From: CAVSJA01 sp963728145
GTDB lineage: Bacteria > Bacteroidota > Bacteroidia > Chitinophagales > Chitinophagaceae
Direction: 5' to 3'
Assembly (NCBI GenBank): GCA_963728145.1
Contig: CAVSJA010000001.1
Coordinates: 62,001-126,000, forward strand
DNA: 64,000 nucleotides
Each line of letters begins with the position of its first letter. Position 1 is the stretch's first letter. A program made the translations under genes and the position numbers. Below are positions 1-8,670 of this stretch, piece after piece. The notes beneath the pieces were generated by a model. The model had not been told where the DNA came from, made no database searches, and worked only from the letters and a program-made list of their open reading frames with translations.

Positions 1-19
1 TGCGCCAAGGCCATAGCAA

Positions 20-77
20 ATAGCCCTCCCTGCCGGCCTTGCTTCGCCGAAGCTTCGCAAAGGCGCAGCAGGCAGGA
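20..77. repeat. Imperfect GC-rich inverted repeat
   Basis: CCTGCCGGCCTTGC and GCAAAGGCGCAGCAGGCAGG pair imperfectly around a TTCG-rich centre. This is probably an interspersed palindromic element upstream of the mechanosensitive channel gene. A related CCTGCCGGCAGG core occurs near 49511. The rest of 1-231 shows nothing I can name. Confidence 0.45.
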
Positions 78-231
78 ATTAGCAAATATCAAATATTGTG
101 TTACATTTATATTGACACTCAATTACTGCAAGTCCCTTTTATTTATTCGGTTCACCTGTTCCAATCTAATACTGCCCCTGCTACGGATTATTGTATCGTA
201 GATTTTTTAAAAGCTTGAAAAACTTTGTTCC

Positions 232-2670
232 TTGGGCAGATTCAAATTATATCTTCTGCTGATATTCCTTTGCCTTTCATTTTCGGTCGGAAATGCTCAG
301 GAGCAGTCTGGCCCTGGAGATACCTTGATTCAGATTCCTGGTTACGAGGACACGATGACCCAGGAATTCAAGCAAAGAGTCGGGCGATACCGGGAGGGAG
401 TGTTGCGCATCAAACAGCAAAACATTCTTGATGAATTAAGGGTTACAATTAATCGTGCCGAGACTTACCAGAAATCGACAATTAATTCTGATGTGATCAT
501 TAATTTGATCAACTCAACGCGAGAACATCTCAGTGTTGTGAACGAAGGGGTATTCATCAATAAGACCCCTGTTCCATCGCAGCGTAACCTCGCTGTGTCG
601 GCGGGTATTCTTACCGAACTGTTAACCAGGACGGAGCTACAGCAGGATGTCATCGGCATTTATGCGCGAAACCTCGTCAACTTCCGGGTCCGTATCGATT
701 CCCTGGCAAGCGACAGTTCGCTATTGATCATCCCATCGGATCCTGGTTTAGTTAAGAAATATCTTCAGAAAATTGATGTGATCGAAAAAGAGTTTGAACC
801 AGTTGACTCAAACCTGACGATTTCAATAAATGCAGTGCAGGACTTGCAAAATGAACTTGATCTCCTGGTTTTTTCAATTCGCTCCTCACTGCAGGAAATT
901 GAAAGGAAAAGGAACGACATTACTACGCATGCGCTTAACAGGGAGTTTCCGAATCTCTATTCTTCTTCCCCAATGGGAGTTCCGTTGACGGATATCATCC
1001 GATCATCGTTCGCTAAGGAATTCCTTGCCCTGAAATTCTATCTGGGACAGGCATCCGGAAGAATCGTCTTGATACTGCTTCTTATGGGATTTGGGACTTA
1101 TTTTTTAAGGTCGCTGAAGAAAACGGTTACGCAACGGGGTGGGCTCGATCCTGAATTCAAGGGACAATTAGTACTGAGATATCCCATTCTTTCAGCGTTT
1201 TTGATTTTAACATCGCTTTTTCAGTTTTTCTTTCTTAGTCCTCCATTCGTTTTTGGGTTCACAATATGGCTGCTACAAGCAATTTCTCTTGCATTCATAT
1301 TCCGGGGTTATATAACCAGTGACTGGATGCGGTTCTGGATCATTATGACGATCCTCTTTATACTGGCAAGTCTTACTAACTTCATCTTGCAGGCTTCATT
1401 AGCTGAAAGATGGATTCTGCAAGCCCTTTCGATTGTCGGATTGGGTTATGGGCTTTACAAATTGATATGGGGAAGGAGAGGAGAACTCAGGGAACGCGGC
1501 ATAATTTATTTCACAGGATTTTTTGTTCTTACGCAGTTTGTAGCCTTTCTGCTGAATTTGTTTGGGAGATATAATCTTGGAAAAACATTTCTAACGGGCG
1601 GATATGCCGGATTCATTATCGCGATCATATTTCTTTGGACCGCGAGACTAATTAATGAGGCAATGAAACTTTCCTCAAAAACTTACCGTCATTCGGAGAA
1701 AAAATCTTTTTTTATAGATTTTGAAAAGGTTGGGGAAAAAGTTCCAATGGTTTTTTACCTTCTGCTTGTTATCGGTTGGTGCATTTTGGTCGGAAGAAAT
1801 TTTTATGGCTTCCGTCAAATGGCTGAACCCTTCGAGAATTTTCTTTCAGTAAACCGAAAATTGGGAAGCTTCAGTTTCAACCTGCAATCAGTGCTGGTGT
1901 TTTTTGTCATTATGTTTTGTTCTGTATTACTTTCAAGATTGATTTCCTTTATTGCATCAGAACCTGGCGAAGCAAGTTCTTCTGACAAAATTGCGCCTAA
2001 AGTGACATTGGGCAGCTGGCTACTATTGGTACGCATCATTATTATCAGCGTTGGTCTTTTCTTCGCGTTTGCAGCAACAGGCATTCCGCTGGATCGTCTG
2101 ACAATTGTATTGGGAGCGTTGAGCGTTGGTATTGGATTGGGATTACAAGGCCTGGTGACCAATCTGGTGAGTGGTCTTATCATCGCCTTTGAAAAACCGG
2201 TGAATGTAGGGGACACAATTGAACTCGGCGACAAACAAGGAACGATGAAGTCAATCGGTTTCCGGTCAAGCAGCATTACTATGAGCGACGGCTCTATCCT
2301 TGTGGTTCCAAATGGAGACTTACTAAAGGGACCGCTTATTAACTGGACGCTTGGAAAACGCGCGAGGCGATTGGATGTAACCGTTAGTGTGGCTGTCGGT
2401 ACAGATCTTGAAAAAGTTCATCAACTTCTTAACGAAATACTTTCAAAAAATGAAAGTATTCTGCGTTTCCCGTCGCCAACAGTTATTGCAAAGGAATTCG
2501 TTGAAAATACAATTCTATTCCAGGCATTTTTCTGGGCTGATATTCTATATGATTCCGGGCTGATCAAAAGTGGAATCATTAAAGCAATAGATGCGGCGTT
2601 TCGAGCTGAGGGAATTGTTATTCCAAATGTGAGAGTAAATGAGAATGTTTCAATTGACAATCGGCAATAG
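232..2670 (+). CDS. MscS-family mechanosensitive ion channel
   Basis: This is an inner-membrane small-conductance mechanosensitive channel that would release solutes on osmotic downshock. The 812-residue product starts with a signal peptide (hydrophobic stretch ending near GNAQ). A soluble periplasmic region of about 230 residues follows, then some ten hydrophobic segments from about residue 275. The MscS core lies at about 600-790 and includes the pore-lining GALSVGIGLGLQG and the beta-domain motif EKPVNVGDTIEL. It is much longer than E. coli MscS (286 residues), as in the MscK/YbdG-like extended classes. The start is TTG at 232: an in-frame stop lies at 208-210 and no ATG precedes the signal peptide. 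The stop codon falls inside a heptanucleotide repeat. Confidence 0.9.
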   Translation: MGRFKLYLLLIFLCLSFSVGNAQEQSGPGDTLIQIPGYEDTMTQEFKQRVGRYREGVLRIKQQNILDELRVTINRAETYQKSTINSDVIINLINSTREHLSVVNEGVFINKTPVPSQRNLAVSAGILTELLTRTELQQDVIGIYARNLVNFRVRIDSLASDSSLLIIPSDPGLVKKYLQKIDVIEKEFEPVDSNLTISINAVQDLQNELDLLVFSIRSSLQEIERKRNDITTHALNREFPNLYSSSPMGVPLTDIIRSSFAKEFLALKFYLGQASGRIVLILLLMGFGTYFLRSLKKTVTQRGGLDPEFKGQLVLRYPILSAFLILTSLFQFFFLSPPFVFGFTIWLLQAISLAFIFRGYITSDWMRFWIIMTILFILASLTNFILQASLAERWILQALSIVGLGYGLYKLIWGRRGELRERGIIYFTGFFVLTQFVAFLLNLFGRYNLGKTFLTGGYAGFIIAIIFLWTARLINEAMKLSSKTYRHSEKKSFFIDFEKVGEKVPMVFYLLLVIGWCILVGRNFYGFRQMAEPFENFLSVNRKLGSFSFNLQSVLVFFVIMFCSVLLSRLISFIASEPGEASSSDKIAPKVTLGSWLLLVRIIIISVGLFFAFAATGIPLDRLTIVLGALSVGIGLGLQGLVTNLVSGLIIAFEKPVNVGDTIELGDKQGTMKSIGFRSSSITMSDGSILVVPNGDLLKGPLINWTLGKRARRLDVTVSVAVGTDLEKVHQLLNEILSKNESILRFPSPTVIAKEFVENTILFQAFFWADILYDSGLIKSGIIKAIDAAFRAEGIVIPNVRVNENVSIDNRQ

Positions 2671-2696
2671 GCAATAGGCAAGAAGCAAAAGGCAAG
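2663..2696 (+). repeat. Tandem heptanucleotide words (GGCAATA type)
   Basis: Five phased 7-nt units, GGCAATA, GGCAATA, GGCAAGA, AGCAAAA and GGCAAG, start inside the last codons of the channel gene, so the TAG stop is part of the first unit. I found no inverted partner nearby, unlike the two-armed word repeats at 42-53 kb. Confidence 0.6.
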
Positions 2697-2738
2697 TTGA
2701 CCCAGAATAGATTGGAGCGTTCCCTTCGCTTCAACATT

Positions 2739-2944
2739 TTGCTCCTACGGAGCAAGATAAAAACTTACACAATTGGCTACCAACATTTGACTCCTAACGG
2801 AGTCAAGTGATCGCTTTTGGCGTGAATGCATATTTTCAAAACGTCGACTTGCTATTGTATTTAAGGTCTATGCTTTTTAGCCCCGTCAGGGGTTGAATGT
2901 TGGTAGCATGCATTAAAAATTCAAATCTTGCTCCATAGGAGCAA
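2739..2944. repeat. Four-hairpin inverted element, copy 1
   Basis: This element fills most of the 334-bp gap between the MscS gene and the hybrid kinase gene (convergent). It holds four short hairpins: TTGCTCC/GGAGCAA at 2739-2755, TTGACTCC/GGAGTCAA at 2787-2806, CCCC/GGGG at 2881-2892 and TTGCTCC/GGAGCAA at 2928-2944. The second and third are flanked by GCTACCAACATTTGA and its inverse TTGAATGTTGGTAGC, so the whole element is symmetrical. The same plan and flank occur at 55112-55291. Confidence 0.7.
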
Positions 2945-3004
2945 AATGTTAGTTGCAGGAAATGCCCTGTCCGATAAATCAAGCTTTAAGCATTACACAA
3001 ATGG

Positions 3005-6000
3005 CTAGGCTGGTAAATAGATTGAGATCGAAGTTCCTTCCCTGGGGGTACTATCGAGTTGAATAAATCCATTGTGATTCTCCACGATTCGCTTAACAAT
3101 GCTTAAGCCGACGCCGGTACCGGGATACTCATTTTTCAGGTGAAGTCTTTGAAATAATTTAAACACCTGTTCATTGAATTTGGATTCGATTCCTATTCCG
3201 TTGTCAATAAAGGTAATTTTTAAGTATTCCTGGTTGCCGCTTGTCGCAAGTATTTTATTTGCCGAAGTTGCGCCGATCCTTTGAGTTTTAATTTTAATGT
3301 TGGGCTCTTTTGTTGAGAATTTCAATGAATTACTTATGATATTCAAAAAGAGCTGGTACATCTGCATGGGTATTGCATTAATGTGCGGCAATTTTCCTGT
3401 TTTGATGGTTGCTTTCTTTTCTTCAATCAATAATTCGAGGTCAGACAATACTTCCTTCACTGTTTCATTCAGGTCAATCGTCTCAAATACCGTATTTGAG
3501 CTGGAAAGATTGCTATAGGTGAGCAGGGATTTGATCAATTCTGACATTCGGTATGCAGATGATCGGATACGCTCCAGGTAAGAACCGTGTTGGGCTTTAT
3601 CTTCATCTCGCCTGATCAATTCAACGAAAGTTTGAATCTTCCTTAAGGGTTCCTGAAGATCATGACTTGCTATATAATTGAAAGATTCCAGTTCTTTGTT
3701 GATGCGTTGAAGATCAATAGTGCGAGCGGCAACTTCCTGTTCCAGCTTTTCCTCGCTTTCTTCGATCTTCTTCCTTGCCGTTACCTGCATCGTAATATCG
3801 ATCCCAAAGGCAAGTATGCCGATAATATTTTTCGTTTCGTCAAAGATTGGCTGGAAGGAATAATCGAAATAGGCGACTTCTGGTTCCTGGTTGTCGCCGC
3901 GAGATAACATCAGCATTCTTTCCTTGTCGATAATGGTTTCTCCGGTTGAATAAACATGATCAAACAAAGTATCAATTCCCTGACCTTTTAATTCTGGTAG
4001 TGCATCCAGCATTTTTTTCCCAATAACATCACGATTACCAATAACGGTCTGGTAATAGGGGTTCACTAATTCATACACATGGTCCGGCCCTTTAAACACA
4101 GCAACAAATGCCGGCGTGTTCATATACATGTTTCGAATCATCGCCGCGTTGTCTTCTATTTTTTTTCTTGCCAATACGCTTTCTGTTGTTTCCACCGCAT
4201 GTACCATCAGGTCGGTCACCTGTCCGTTAATATCTTTCATCGGGTGAACGACAAAATTGTAAAACCCTTCTCTCATCTTTCCGTTTTCATCAAAATAATG
4301 GGATGGCCATTCATGTGCCATATAAGTTTCGCCTGAGCGATAGATCTCATCGAATAATTCATTGAGGCCGGTATCGCTTATTTCTGGAAAAGCTTCTTTG
4401 ATGCTCCTTCCAATTAATTGTTCGTTAGTACGCGCAAACATTCTTTGGAATTGAGCATTTACCAGCGTATAAACATGCCGGGGGCCTTCCATTACAGCGA
4501 TCGCTGCGGGAGCTTGCATTAAAAGTCCTGTCAAACGTTGTTCAGTCTCATTCCATTTTTTTGATATTTCGATTTGTGCTTTAACCCTGGCAATTAATTC
4601 AAGGCCCGAAAAGGGTTTCACCAGGTAATCGTCTGCACCAGTTTCATAGCCCTCCAGTTTGGATTCTTCACCTGCTCTTGCAGTTAAAAGAATAAAAGGA
4701 ATCCTCGCAGTTTGTTTGTCTTGCTTCACTTCTTTCAGAAACTGCAAGCCATCCATAATGGGCATCATCACATCACTGATAATAACATCCGGTTTGCTTT
4801 CCCTCATTCGATGAAGCGCATTCAATCCGTTGTTTGCAGTTACAACGCGGTAATGTCTTTCTAAAAGGGAGCGAAGATGTTCCCGCATATCCGCGTTATC
4901 ATCCACCACAAGTATGGTCGCATCCGAACTGATATTCCCAACCGGTTCATCAAATCTTCTATCAGTCTCCAGAAGATTTGAAGAATCGTCAATGTAAATA
5001 TTAAAAAGTTCTTCTTTGGTTTCTGTTTTTGTGCTATTGATCCTGTTAATATCCAAATGGTCCTTACCGAAGGGGATGGTGACCGTAAATGTGCTACCAA
5101 CTCCTTCTTTACTATTTACACTTATATTTCCGCCTTGAAGCTGGACCAATTCTTTAGTCATTGATAACCCTATACCTGTTCCCTCAAATGACCGTCCGCC
5201 TGAATTGTTAACCCGGTGGAATCGTTCAAACATTTTGGGTAATTCCGTTTCGGGTATACCAATTCCTGTATCAGCCACCGAAAAGACCGCATGATCATTC
5301 TCTGCGTAAATATTTATAGTAATCTTTCCATTAAGTGTATACTTAAATGCATTTGAAAGAAGATTGAACACAATCTTTTCCCACATTTGCTTATCGAGAT
5401 AAACGGGTTGAATAACCTCTTCGGCTTTTACTTCAAGGATCAAACCTGCTTTTTCAGTTACTGATCGAAAATTACCAGCAAGATTTTTGGTTAAGGAAGA
5501 AATATCGGTCAATGTGAAATTCGCCTCTTGTCTTCCGCTTTCGATCCGGCTGAAATCAAGCAAAGTATTAACCAGTTTGAGTAATCGCATCGCATTGCGA
5601 TGTGTGGTTTCGATACTATTCCTTTCTTTCCCTGATAAATTTGCATTGGGAGAATTAATCAATTCTTCCAACGGTCCCAGCATCAACGTTAGTGGTGTGC
5701 GGAATTCGTGACTGATATTTGAAAAGAATACGGTTTTTGCTCTATCGATCTCCTCAAGCGCTTCGATCCGCTTCCTTTCTTCTTCAATTGCATGTACAGT
5801 GGATAAGGCGGTAGAGATTTGTTCGGCAACAAGTTGAAAAAACTTTAGGTACTTTTCGTCAAGAAGCAGGAAAGGATTGACACCAATAGTCAATACCGCA
5901 AACGGATCTTCATGGGCAGATTTGAAAAGTGGTAACAGGAGTCCAATGGATGGAGATTTCCTCCATTCTCCTGAAGGCAATTCTCCAAATCGTTCACTCA

Positions 6001-6778
6001 GGTAGTTGACGATAACATGTTTCTTCGAGGATAATAGTTTCAGGAAGTCATTGTACTTAGGCTCTGCTGTGCTGGTATTTATTGATTCAGGAAAAGAATT
6101 CAACAATCCTTCAGATGTCTTTCCGACCAATTTAAGATGACCATCCGGAGAACAGGAATAGATCATGGCAAAAGGAAAGTCCCATCCATTCAATTTGAGA
6201 ACGTTTATCGTACCGTTATATACTTCCGCTAATGTTTTCTTTTCAGATAATTCCTTCGAAAGATCCTTCAGGGTTTTCAAATGTCGCTCGCTGATAATCC
6301 GGTCCGTTTCATCTGCGCATATCCCGAATAATCCGGCAGTGCCTCCATTGTCTCCTGGTATAGGATTGTATGAGAATTTGAAATAGGTTTCTTCGTCATA
6401 TCCATAACGATTCATGATCAAAAGCATGGCGTCATCGAATGTGCCTTCGTTCCTGTTGAAAACAACATCTGCTCTTCCGCTGATTTCGTTCCAGATTTCT
6501 TTCCATACTTCGTAACCTGGTTTTCCCAAAGCATATGGATGCTTGGCGCCAAGTGCGAATATGTAAGCGTTGTTGTAAATATTTACGTACTGCTTGCCCC
6601 ACCAAATAAACATGGGTTGGACGGAAGTGAGCAGTATTCTCACACAGGTCTTCAAACTCTGTTGCCAGTATTGGGGTTCGCCGAGGGGAGTGGTAGTCCA
6701 GTCAAATGACCGGATCATTTCACCCATTTCACCCCCGCCGCTGAGAAATTCGGGGATTGCTATCTTATTTTTTTCCAT
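3005..6778 (-). CDS. Hybrid sensor kinase with two kinase cores (PAS-GAF-HK-REC-PAS-PAS-HK)
   Basis: This 1257-residue cytoplasmic signalling protein has no obvious membrane segment. Domains in order: PAS-like (about 30-160), GAF-like (180-330), HisKA with FSNISHEFRTPL and His357, HATPase with DTGIGIP and GTGIGL (465-570), receiver with Asp669 in DVIISDVMMP (620-735), two PAS domains (745-870 and 885-1000), a short coiled coil, then a second HisKA with YIASHDLQEPL and His1039 and a second HATPase with DNGIGI and GTGVGL. Both kinase cores keep their phospho-acceptor histidine and ATP motifs. The gene overlaps the 3' end of the upstream receiver gene by 14 bp, so the two are co-transcribed. The input signal is unknown. 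Confidence 0.93.
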   Translation of the reverse strand: MEKNKIAIPEFLSGGGEMGEMIRSFDWTTTPLGEPQYWQQSLKTCVRILLTSVQPMFIWWGKQYVNIYNNAYIFALGAKHPYALGKPGYEVWKEIWNEISGRADVVFNRNEGTFDDAMLLIMNRYGYDEETYFKFSYNPIPGDNGGTAGLFGICADETDRIISERHLKTLKDLSKELSEKKTLAEVYNGTINVLKLNGWDFPFAMIYSCSPDGHLKLVGKTSEGLLNSFPESINTSTAEPKYNDFLKLLSSKKHVIVNYLSERFGELPSGEWRKSPSIGLLLPLFKSAHEDPFAVLTIGVNPFLLLDEKYLKFFQLVAEQISTALSTVHAIEEERKRIEALEEIDRAKTVFFSNISHEFRTPLTLMLGPLEELINSPNANLSGKERNSIETTHRNAMRLLKLVNTLLDFSRIESGRQEANFTLTDISSLTKNLAGNFRSVTEKAGLILEVKAEEVIQPVYLDKQMWEKIVFNLLSNAFKYTLNGKITINIYAENDHAVFSVADTGIGIPETELPKMFERFHRVNNSGGRSFEGTGIGLSMTKELVQLQGGNISVNSKEGVGSTFTVTIPFGKDHLDINRINSTKTETKEELFNIYIDDSSNLLETDRRFDEPVGNISSDATILVVDDNADMREHLRSLLERHYRVVTANNGLNALHRMRESKPDVIISDVMMPIMDGLQFLKEVKQDKQTARIPFILLTARAGEESKLEGYETGADDYLVKPFSGLELIARVKAQIEISKKWNETEQRLTGLLMQAPAAIAVMEGPRHVYTLVNAQFQRMFARTNEQLIGRSIKEAFPEISDTGLNELFDEIYRSGETYMAHEWPSHYFDENGKMREGFYNFVVHPMKDINGQVTDLMVHAVETTESVLARKKIEDNAAMIRNMYMNTPAFVAVFKGPDHVYELVNPYYQTVIGNRDVIGKKMLDALPELKGQGIDTLFDHVYSTGETIIDKERMLMLSRGDNQEPEVAYFDYSFQPIFDETKNIIGILAFGIDITMQVTARKKIEESEEKLEQEVAARTIDLQRINKELESFNYIASHDLQEPLRKIQTFVELIRRDEDKAQHGSYLERIRSSAYRMSELIKSLLTYSNLSSSNTVFETIDLNETVKEVLSDLELLIEEKKATIKTGKLPHINAIPMQMYQLFLNIISNSLKFSTKEPNIKIKTQRIGATSANKILATSGNQEYLKITFIDNGIGIESKFNEQVFKLFQRLHLKNEYPGTGVGLSIVKRIVENHNGFIQLDSTPREGTSISIYLPA

Positions 6779-7190
6779 TCATCGGAATTTGCATAGGGTT
6801 TAATAAGCCGATGATTCCGGAAAGCTTTTTTTCCAACTCCGCAAGACTGGGCGACTTAATGATGTAATCAATCGCCCCAAGGTTCTTACATTCTTCAATA
6901 ATTACGGGATTCGCCGCTGTCGAGATCATGTAAACCGGCGTTTCTGCAAAATGATTCATTTTCTTTATCTCTTTCAAACAATCAACCCCATTCATGCGGG
7001 GCATGTTGATGTCGATAAAGATGATCAAAGGATGAATGGGCTCGTTTCTTAATAATCGGATGGCATGTTCGCCATCATTAGCGAAAATACAATCTCCGAC
7101 CGGATCTGCAGCGCGTAAGGCAATGCTGAAGATTTCCTGGTCATCGAAATCATCATCAATGAGCATATATGCCCTTGACCGGGTAACCAT
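6765..7190 (-). CDS. Stand-alone receiver-domain response regulator
   Basis: The 141-residue protein is a single CheY-like receiver with no output domain. The acidic pocket IDDDFDD lies at the N terminus, the phospho-acceptor Asp60 in IIFIDINMPRMNG, the Thr/Ser switch in YMISTAA and the conserved Lys in IIKSPS. Small receivers of this Rcp1-like type are common beside large hybrid kinases in Bacteroidota and often act as phosphate relays. It is the first gene of a two-gene minus-strand operon and overlaps the kinase start by 14 bp, so it is the obvious partner of that kinase. Confidence 0.9.
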   Translation of the reverse strand: MVTRSRAYMLIDDDFDDQEIFSIALRAADPVGDCIFANDGEHAIRLLRNEPIHPLIIFIDINMPRMNGVDCLKEIKKMNHFAETPVYMISTAANPVIIEECKNLGAIDYIIKSPSLAELEKKLSGIIGLLNPMQIPMNGKK

Positions 7191-7379
7191 TTGAGGTGGG
7201 AGATTAACAATGAAATTCGGGAAAAATCTATTGCCAACAGTTTTTATCTCAGAAATAAATCAATCGATTGACCCAGCTCTAAACTATAAGAGAAAACCCC
7301 TAATAACTTATCATTCAGGAAGATGCTTAAAGAGTGGAATATGGAATTATCACCAGTTTATTAAACGAATTTGTCTGCA

Positions 7380-7472
7380 ATGCCTACCAAAGTAACTATC
7401 CCGCTGTTTATATTGAGTTTGTTGATTGATATTTCAGCTGTCGCAGTAACCATGGGCGGCGTAAGTTTCTAG
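7380..7472 (+). CDS. Possible 30-residue hydrophobic peptide
   Basis: An ATG at 7380 opens a 30-codon frame for a peptide that is hydrophobic through most of its length (core LFILSLLIDISAVAV) and ends in a GG-containing tail. A stem-loop with a T-run follows about 35 bp downstream. It sits in the 465-bp gap between the divergent receiver and AraC genes, where I see no other gene. No clear ribosome binding site is visible. The peptide is not recognised and the frame may be fortuitous. Confidence 0.22.
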   Translation: MPTKVTIPLFILSLLIDISAVAVTMGGVSF

Positions 7473-7507
7473 TATTTGTCATCTACGGTCCGATTATTAT
7501 AATAAAC

Positions 7508-7536
7508 GGAGCTCCATATCTATGCAGCTCCTTTTT
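7508..7536 (+). terminator. Stem-loop with T-run
   Basis: GGAGCT and AGCTCC pair around a 12-nt loop and are followed by TTTTTATT, which resembles a factor-independent terminator for a plus-strand transcript. The only plus-strand candidate upstream is the 30-codon frame at 7380. Confidence 0.45.
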
Positions 7537-7655
7537 ATTGAAAATGAGTGAACGAGAATCATTACTTGAAATACCAACGAGATGATGGCTGTCACCAAAT
7601 TCGGGCATAACCAATCGGACTAATTTGGGTAATTTAGGGGAGATATGTTTATGTT

Positions 7656-8528
7656 GTGATCAACCTATACGAAGCCTTAAAGAATTTTCCAAGCCTTTCG
7701 AAACAGCTTTACTGTAAAGGCATGTTGTTTACTAACTACGATTGTCCGCAAATGGTTAGTAAGACTCGTTTTTACATTGAATGCAATTATATCGCTTACG
7801 TAATCAGCGGGAGAAGAATTTTTCATAAGAGTGATAAAAACTGGGAGCTAAAGGAAGGTAGCTGCGTATTTGTGAAAAATGGAACTATTATATCTGAAAA
7901 ACCAAAGGATGAAGATTGGTGCGTAATGGTTTTCTTTTTACCAGATTTCTTCCTGAAACAATTAATTACTGAGAACCGGTATTCGCTCCTCCCAAATAAT
8001 TCGATGGATGCTGAAGATGAAATGATAATTCCATTGGATGTAAATGAACTCAGCAAATCTTTTTTCATTTCCATGCTTCCTTATTTCACTCAAACCCCGC
8101 CACCACCGGAAAACCTCATTGAGCTGAAGTTTAAGGAATTGATATTGTCACTGCTTGCGAATGTAAAGAATGGCCATTTCCTAAAATACCTGGACAACCT
8201 GAACAAGGGCAGAACGTTTTCACTTCAGGAAATAATGTATAACAATTATTCATTCAATCTTTCCATTGAGGAATATGCAAAGCTGGCATGCAGGAGTGTG
8301 CCTACCTTCAAGCGTGAATTCAAAAGGATCTTCAATGATTCTCCTGCCAAATGGGTTATGAAACAGCGATTAAACCTTGCCAGTCGCTTATTAGAGAATT
8401 CAAAACTCAGTATCTCAGAAATTGGCTATGAATGTGGATTTGAAAACCAAACCCATTTCAGTAGGGTTTTCAAAGAAAAAATTGGAATAGCGCCATTGCA
8501 ATTCCGGAATAGTCTTCAGGCTGTTTAG
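7656..8528 (+). CDS. AraC/XylS-family transcriptional regulator
   Basis: This 290-residue DNA-binding regulator has an N-terminal sensory region of about 180 residues. The C-terminal AraC double helix-turn-helix lies at about 195-288, with the second helix-turn-helix signature ISEIGYECGFENQTHFSRVFKEKIG. The N-terminal part resembles the cupin-like ligand domains of exsA-type regulators (short beta-rich segments, GSCVFVKNGT). The start is GTG at 7656, preceded by AGGGGAG; no ATG is available in frame. It lies directly upstream of, and in the same direction as, a flavoprotein gene whose leader carries two direct repeats typical of AraC-family operators, so that gene is its likely target. Confidence 0.9.
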   Translation: MINLYEALKNFPSLSKQLYCKGMLFTNYDCPQMVSKTRFYIECNYIAYVISGRRIFHKSDKNWELKEGSCVFVKNGTIISEKPKDEDWCVMVFFLPDFFLKQLITENRYSLLPNNSMDAEDEMIIPLDVNELSKSFFISMLPYFTQTPPPPENLIELKFKELILSLLANVKNGHFLKYLDNLNKGRTFSLQEIMYNNYSFNLSIEEYAKLACRSVPTFKREFKRIFNDSPAKWVMKQRLNLASRLLENSKLSISEIGYECGFENQTHFSRVFKEKIGIAPLQFRNSLQAV

Positions 8529-8564
8529 TCAGTTTGCGGACAGGTTTTCCACAGACTCCAAACT

Positions 8565-8572
8565 TATATTTG
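8565..8572 (+). promoter_or_regulatory. Putative Bacteroidota -7 box (TATATTTG)
   Basis: TATATTTG matches the TAnnTTTG -7 consensus and lies about 100 bp before the flavoprotein start. It overlaps the first of two direct repeats, so a regulator bound there would cover the promoter. No clear -33 TTTG at the usual spacing was found. Confidence 0.4.
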
Positions 8573-8607
8573 ATCCAAACAGAAACATTTTTGAGCCGAA
8601 CAGAAAC
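8569..8607 (+). promoter_or_regulatory. Two 18-bp direct repeats, candidate AraC-type operator
   Basis: TTTGATCCAAACAGAAAC at 8569 and TTTGAGCCGAACAGAAAC at 8590 match at 16 of 18 positions and are offset by exactly 21 bp, two helical turns. AraC-family proteins typically bind direct repeats with this spacing. The site lies between the AraC-type gene and the flavoprotein gene. Confidence 0.55.
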
Positions 8608-8670
8608 GAATTCATCTGTAAGTGGAGATACTTTTAGCATTATTTATTAAACCTTAAAGTTTTTCCAGGT

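Noticed and set aside
7210..7395. 61-codon open frame before the AraC-type gene
   Set aside because: No ribosome binding site, no recognisable features and composition unlike the neighbouring genes.
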